Of a DNA stretch of 7,119 nt, positions 5,827 to 7,119 are shown in pieces (the first letter of the stretch is position 1; each line of letters opens with the position of its first letter). Origin of the DNA: an uncultured Acidimicrobiaceae bacterium. GTDB lineage: Bacteria; Actinomycetota; Acidimicrobiia; Acidimicrobiales; Ilumatobacteraceae. Both the position numbers and the translations under genes were made by a program. A model generated the notes under the pieces. The model did no database searches and was not told where the DNA came from. It worked only from the letters and a program-made list of their open reading frames with translations. The stretch spans positions 1 through 7,119 of the forward strand of contig CAIZMV010000170.1 of the NCBI GenBank assembly GCA_903934195.1. The letters are read 5' to 3'.

Positions 5827-5832
5827 AGACTA
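5827..5832 (-). promoter_or_regulatory. candidate -10 box (TAGTCT) for the threonine aldolase gene
   Basis: TAGTCT on the minus strand fits TANNNT and ends 7 bases before the GTG at 5819, so a leaderless GTG-initiated message is likely. An AGGTAG overlaps this hexamer but is about 11 bases from the GTG, too far for a good Shine-Dalgarno. The -35 position would fall at the start codon of the divergent gene and is not well conserved. Confidence 0.38.
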
Positions 5833-5839
5833 CCTGTCG

Positions 5840-5845
5840 TACAAT
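5840..5845 (+). promoter_or_regulatory. candidate -10 box (TACAAT) for the zinc-ribbon gene
   Basis: TACAAT is close to the TATAAT consensus and ends 6 bases before the ATG at 5852. The spacer TTCGTC holds no Shine-Dalgarno, so the transcript is probably leaderless. Its -35 position lies over the start of the divergent threonine aldolase gene and shows no clear TTGACA match. Confidence 0.48.
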
Positions 5846-5851
5846 TTCGTC

Positions 5852-6229
5852 ATGACGATATCCACAGGGACAACAGGGCGGCAGGGAATGGATAAGCGAT
5901 GCAGGTGGTGTCGACACGTATTGGCATCTACGACCGGTCCAGGTCGACCCAAGGAATTCTGTAGTCAACGTTGTCGGCAATGGGATTGGGTGTCACGTCA
6001 GCGCGCCTCGGAACTTGCATTGTCAGAAAACGAACTTGTGATGACTAGAGACGAACTGGATGCACTGAAGGACCAAATGTATGTATTGCATTGCGCACTA
6101 AACGACGTACAAACAGATCTGGCATCACCACGCCAAACGAAGGAAACCTTGCTGGAGATGCTTGGATGGCTGATTCAAGCCGCCGAGCCGATTGCCGCCG
6201 CTTCGCTAACCCCAGCAATACGCTCATAA
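5852..6229 (+). CDS. small zinc-ribbon plus coiled-coil protein of unknown function, 125 aa
   Basis: Four cysteines form C17-x2-C20-x16-C37-x3-C41 (CRWC ... GRPKEFCSQRC), a likely zinc-binding ribbon or treble-clef-like knuckle. The basic CSQRCRQWDWVSRQRA just after it recalls zinc fingers such as zf-CGNR, where a C-x(n)-C-R-x-R segment follows a GRxxxxCS sequence, but I cannot assign the family. Residues about 47-92 (ASELALSENELVMTRDELDALKDQMYVLHCALNDVQTDL) look like a helical coiled coil, followed by a helical tail (LLEMLGWLIQAAEPIAAASL). Similar small CxxC ... GRP ... C proteins occur in actinobacteria as hypotheticals, as far as I recall. A DNA- or RNA-binding or adaptor role is only inference. 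ATG 5852 is chosen for its TACAAT box 6 bases upstream. ATG 5888, with GGCGG a few bases before it, would give 113 residues and still keep all four cysteines. Confidence 0.85.
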   Translation: MTISTGTTGRQGMDKRCRWCRHVLASTTGPGRPKEFCSQRCRQWDWVSRQRASELALSENELVMTRDELDALKDQMYVLHCALNDVQTDLASPRQTKETLLEMLGWLIQAAEPIAAASLTPAIRS

Positions 6230-6310
6230 TCTCCGTTATGTAATTATTAACGACAAAGAAAAGGCAACGCCCAGAATCCCAAGCCCCCGTTGGTATTCAG
6301 TCATTACGCC

Positions 6311-6316
6311 TAATGT
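6311..6316 (+). promoter_or_regulatory. candidate -10 box (TAATGT) for the PLP decarboxylase gene
   Basis: TAATGT ends 6 bases before the ATG at 6323, the same geometry as the TACAAT box of the zinc-ribbon gene. There is no purine-rich Shine-Dalgarno in the spacer TCTCGT. A weak -35 (TTGGTA at 6290-6295) has a short 15-base spacer. The rest of the 93-base gap (6230-6322) shows only an A/T-rich stretch after the upstream stop and a 5-bp hairpin without a T-run. Confidence 0.45.
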
Positions 6317-6322
6317 TCTCGT

Positions 6323-7119
6323 ATGCCTATTGCACAACTCGGTCCAGGACAAACAGCGCAAGCAATTCTTGATCATCTGGAATCAATCCGCGCCAATGAT
6401 GTGCGCTGGCGAGACGGCCGGTGTTTCACTCTTGCCTACAGCGCTGGCCCTGATGTTCTGGCTCTCGCCGAAGAGTCATACAGACGCTTCTCTGGCGAGA
6501 ACGCTCTCAACACCGGCGCTTTCCCGTCTCTGCGAGTCATGCAGCAAGAAGTCGTCGACATTGTGGCTGGCTGGACCCATGGCGATGACACCACAGCGGG
6601 CTTTATGACATCTGGTGGCACCGAGAGCCTCGTCCTCTCAGTTCGAGCCGCTCGTAAGCGCGCAGAGCGCGAAGGACGCAATCTGAAGCCAATGAACATG
6701 GTTCTCCCCTCGTCTGCACATGCTGCGTTCGAAAAGGGCGCTGATTACTTCGACGTTGAGAGTCGCCGCGTACCTGTGGGCGCTGACTGGAAGGCAGATG
6801 TCAATGCAATGCGCGATGCATGTGATGACGAGACAATTCTGATTGTCGGCTCTGCACCGCAATACCCCCAAGGCGTTATCGACCCAATTGCGGCCATCGC
6901 CGAGATTGCTGCAGAGCGAAATATCAATTGCCATGTTGATGCCTGCATGGGCGGCGTAACACTCACCTACCTGGAGCGAATCGGTGAACCGATTGCTCCG
7001 TGGGATTTTCGTTGCGACGGAGTGACTTCAATTTCAGTTGACCTTCACAAATACGGCTATACATCGAAGGGTTCAGGTGTATTACTTCACCGCAACAAGA
7101 CATTGCGAAGTGATCAAAC
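6323..7119 (+). CDS. PLP-dependent decarboxylase, sphingosine-1-phosphate lyase-like (partial, 3' end outside window)
   Basis: The frame is open from ATG 6323 to the window edge (265 codons plus 2 bases). It is a group II decarboxylase/aldehyde-lyase of PLP fold type I, nearest in motif pattern to sphingosine-1-phosphate lyases: NTGAFPSLRVMQQEVVDIVAGW (63-84), MTSGGTESLVLSVRAAR (95-111; phosphate-binding GGTES), SSAHAAFEKGADYF (130-143; H133 stacks on PLP), SAPQYPQGVIDPI (177-189), HVDACMGG (204-211; D206 binds the pyridine nitrogen) and GVTSISVDLHKYGYTSKGSGVLL (233-255), with K243 after His as the Schiff-base lysine. In eukaryotes this enzyme splits sphingoid-base phosphates; in bacteria the substrate is often unknown, and glutamate- or tyrosine-type decarboxylases are relatives. 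There is no N-terminal membrane segment, so it should be cytosolic. It follows the zinc-ribbon gene on the same strand after 93 bases, with its own likely promoter. Confidence 0.9.
   Translation, partial: MPIAQLGPGQTAQAILDHLESIRANDVRWRDGRCFTLAYSAGPDVLALAEESYRRFSGENALNTGAFPSLRVMQQEVVDIVAGWTHGDDTTAGFMTSGGTESLVLSVRAARKRAEREGRNLKPMNMVLPSSAHAAFEKGADYFDVESRRVPVGADWKADVNAMRDACDDETILIVGSAPQYPQGVIDPIAAIAEIAAERNINCHVDACMGGVTLTYLERIGEPIAPWDFRCDGVTSISVDLHKYGYTSKGSGVLLHRNKTLRSDQ

Noticed and set aside
6225..6240. CATAA/TTATG hairpin at the zinc-ribbon stop codon
   Set aside because: Only 5 A/T-rich pairs and no following T-run; too weak to call a terminator.

Overview
The window looks like an ordinary chromosomal segment of an actinobacterium with moderate GC. 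A complete WhiB-family [4Fe-4S] regulator (4379-4684, minus) is the strongest taxonomic marker, because this family is essentially restricted to Actinomycetota and their phages. The moderate GC and the style of the large uncharacterised protein at 1488-2972 make me lean to class Acidimicrobiia. That is inference from reading the sequence, not from a search. Genes are tightly packed on both strands. I see no mobile element, tRNA, rRNA or CRISPR array.

Layout. From 1 to 665 (plus) there is the possible tail of an upstream gene, a small 59-residue ORF, and a short GNAT acetyltransferase. The acetyltransferase converges on an enoyl-CoA hydratase (662-1444, minus), and the two stop codons overlap. 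Next on the minus strand is a large protein of unknown function (1488-2972) with a folded N-terminus, a charged 10-residue repeat, a helical core and an acidic tail. Diverging from it is a plus-strand pair: a gamma-carbonic-anhydrase-like left-handed beta-helix protein (3042-3560) overlapping a PrmA-like methyltransferase (3553-4374). The methyltransferase converges on the WhiB gene (4379-4684, minus), upstream of which lies a minus-strand threonine aldolase (4764-5819). A small zinc-ribbon/coiled-coil protein (5852-6229, plus) diverges from the aldolase. It is followed by a PLP-dependent decarboxylase of the sphingosine-1-phosphate lyase type that runs off the right edge (6323-7119).

The genes do not form one pathway. 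They are a mix of central metabolism (crotonase, threonine aldolase, carbonic anhydrase, PLP lyase), protein modification (PrmA-like, GNAT), regulation (WhiB) and unknowns.

The most interesting signal is regulatory. Six start codons have a TANNNT -10-like hexamer ending only 5-8 bases upstream, as expected for leaderless transcripts. In contrast, whiB has a good -35/-10 pair, a short leader and a G-rich Shine-Dalgarno. I did not find a convincing new biological system. The best candidates for follow-up are the large unknown protein, the zinc-ribbon protein, and the altered metal site of the gamma-carbonic-anhydrase homologue.
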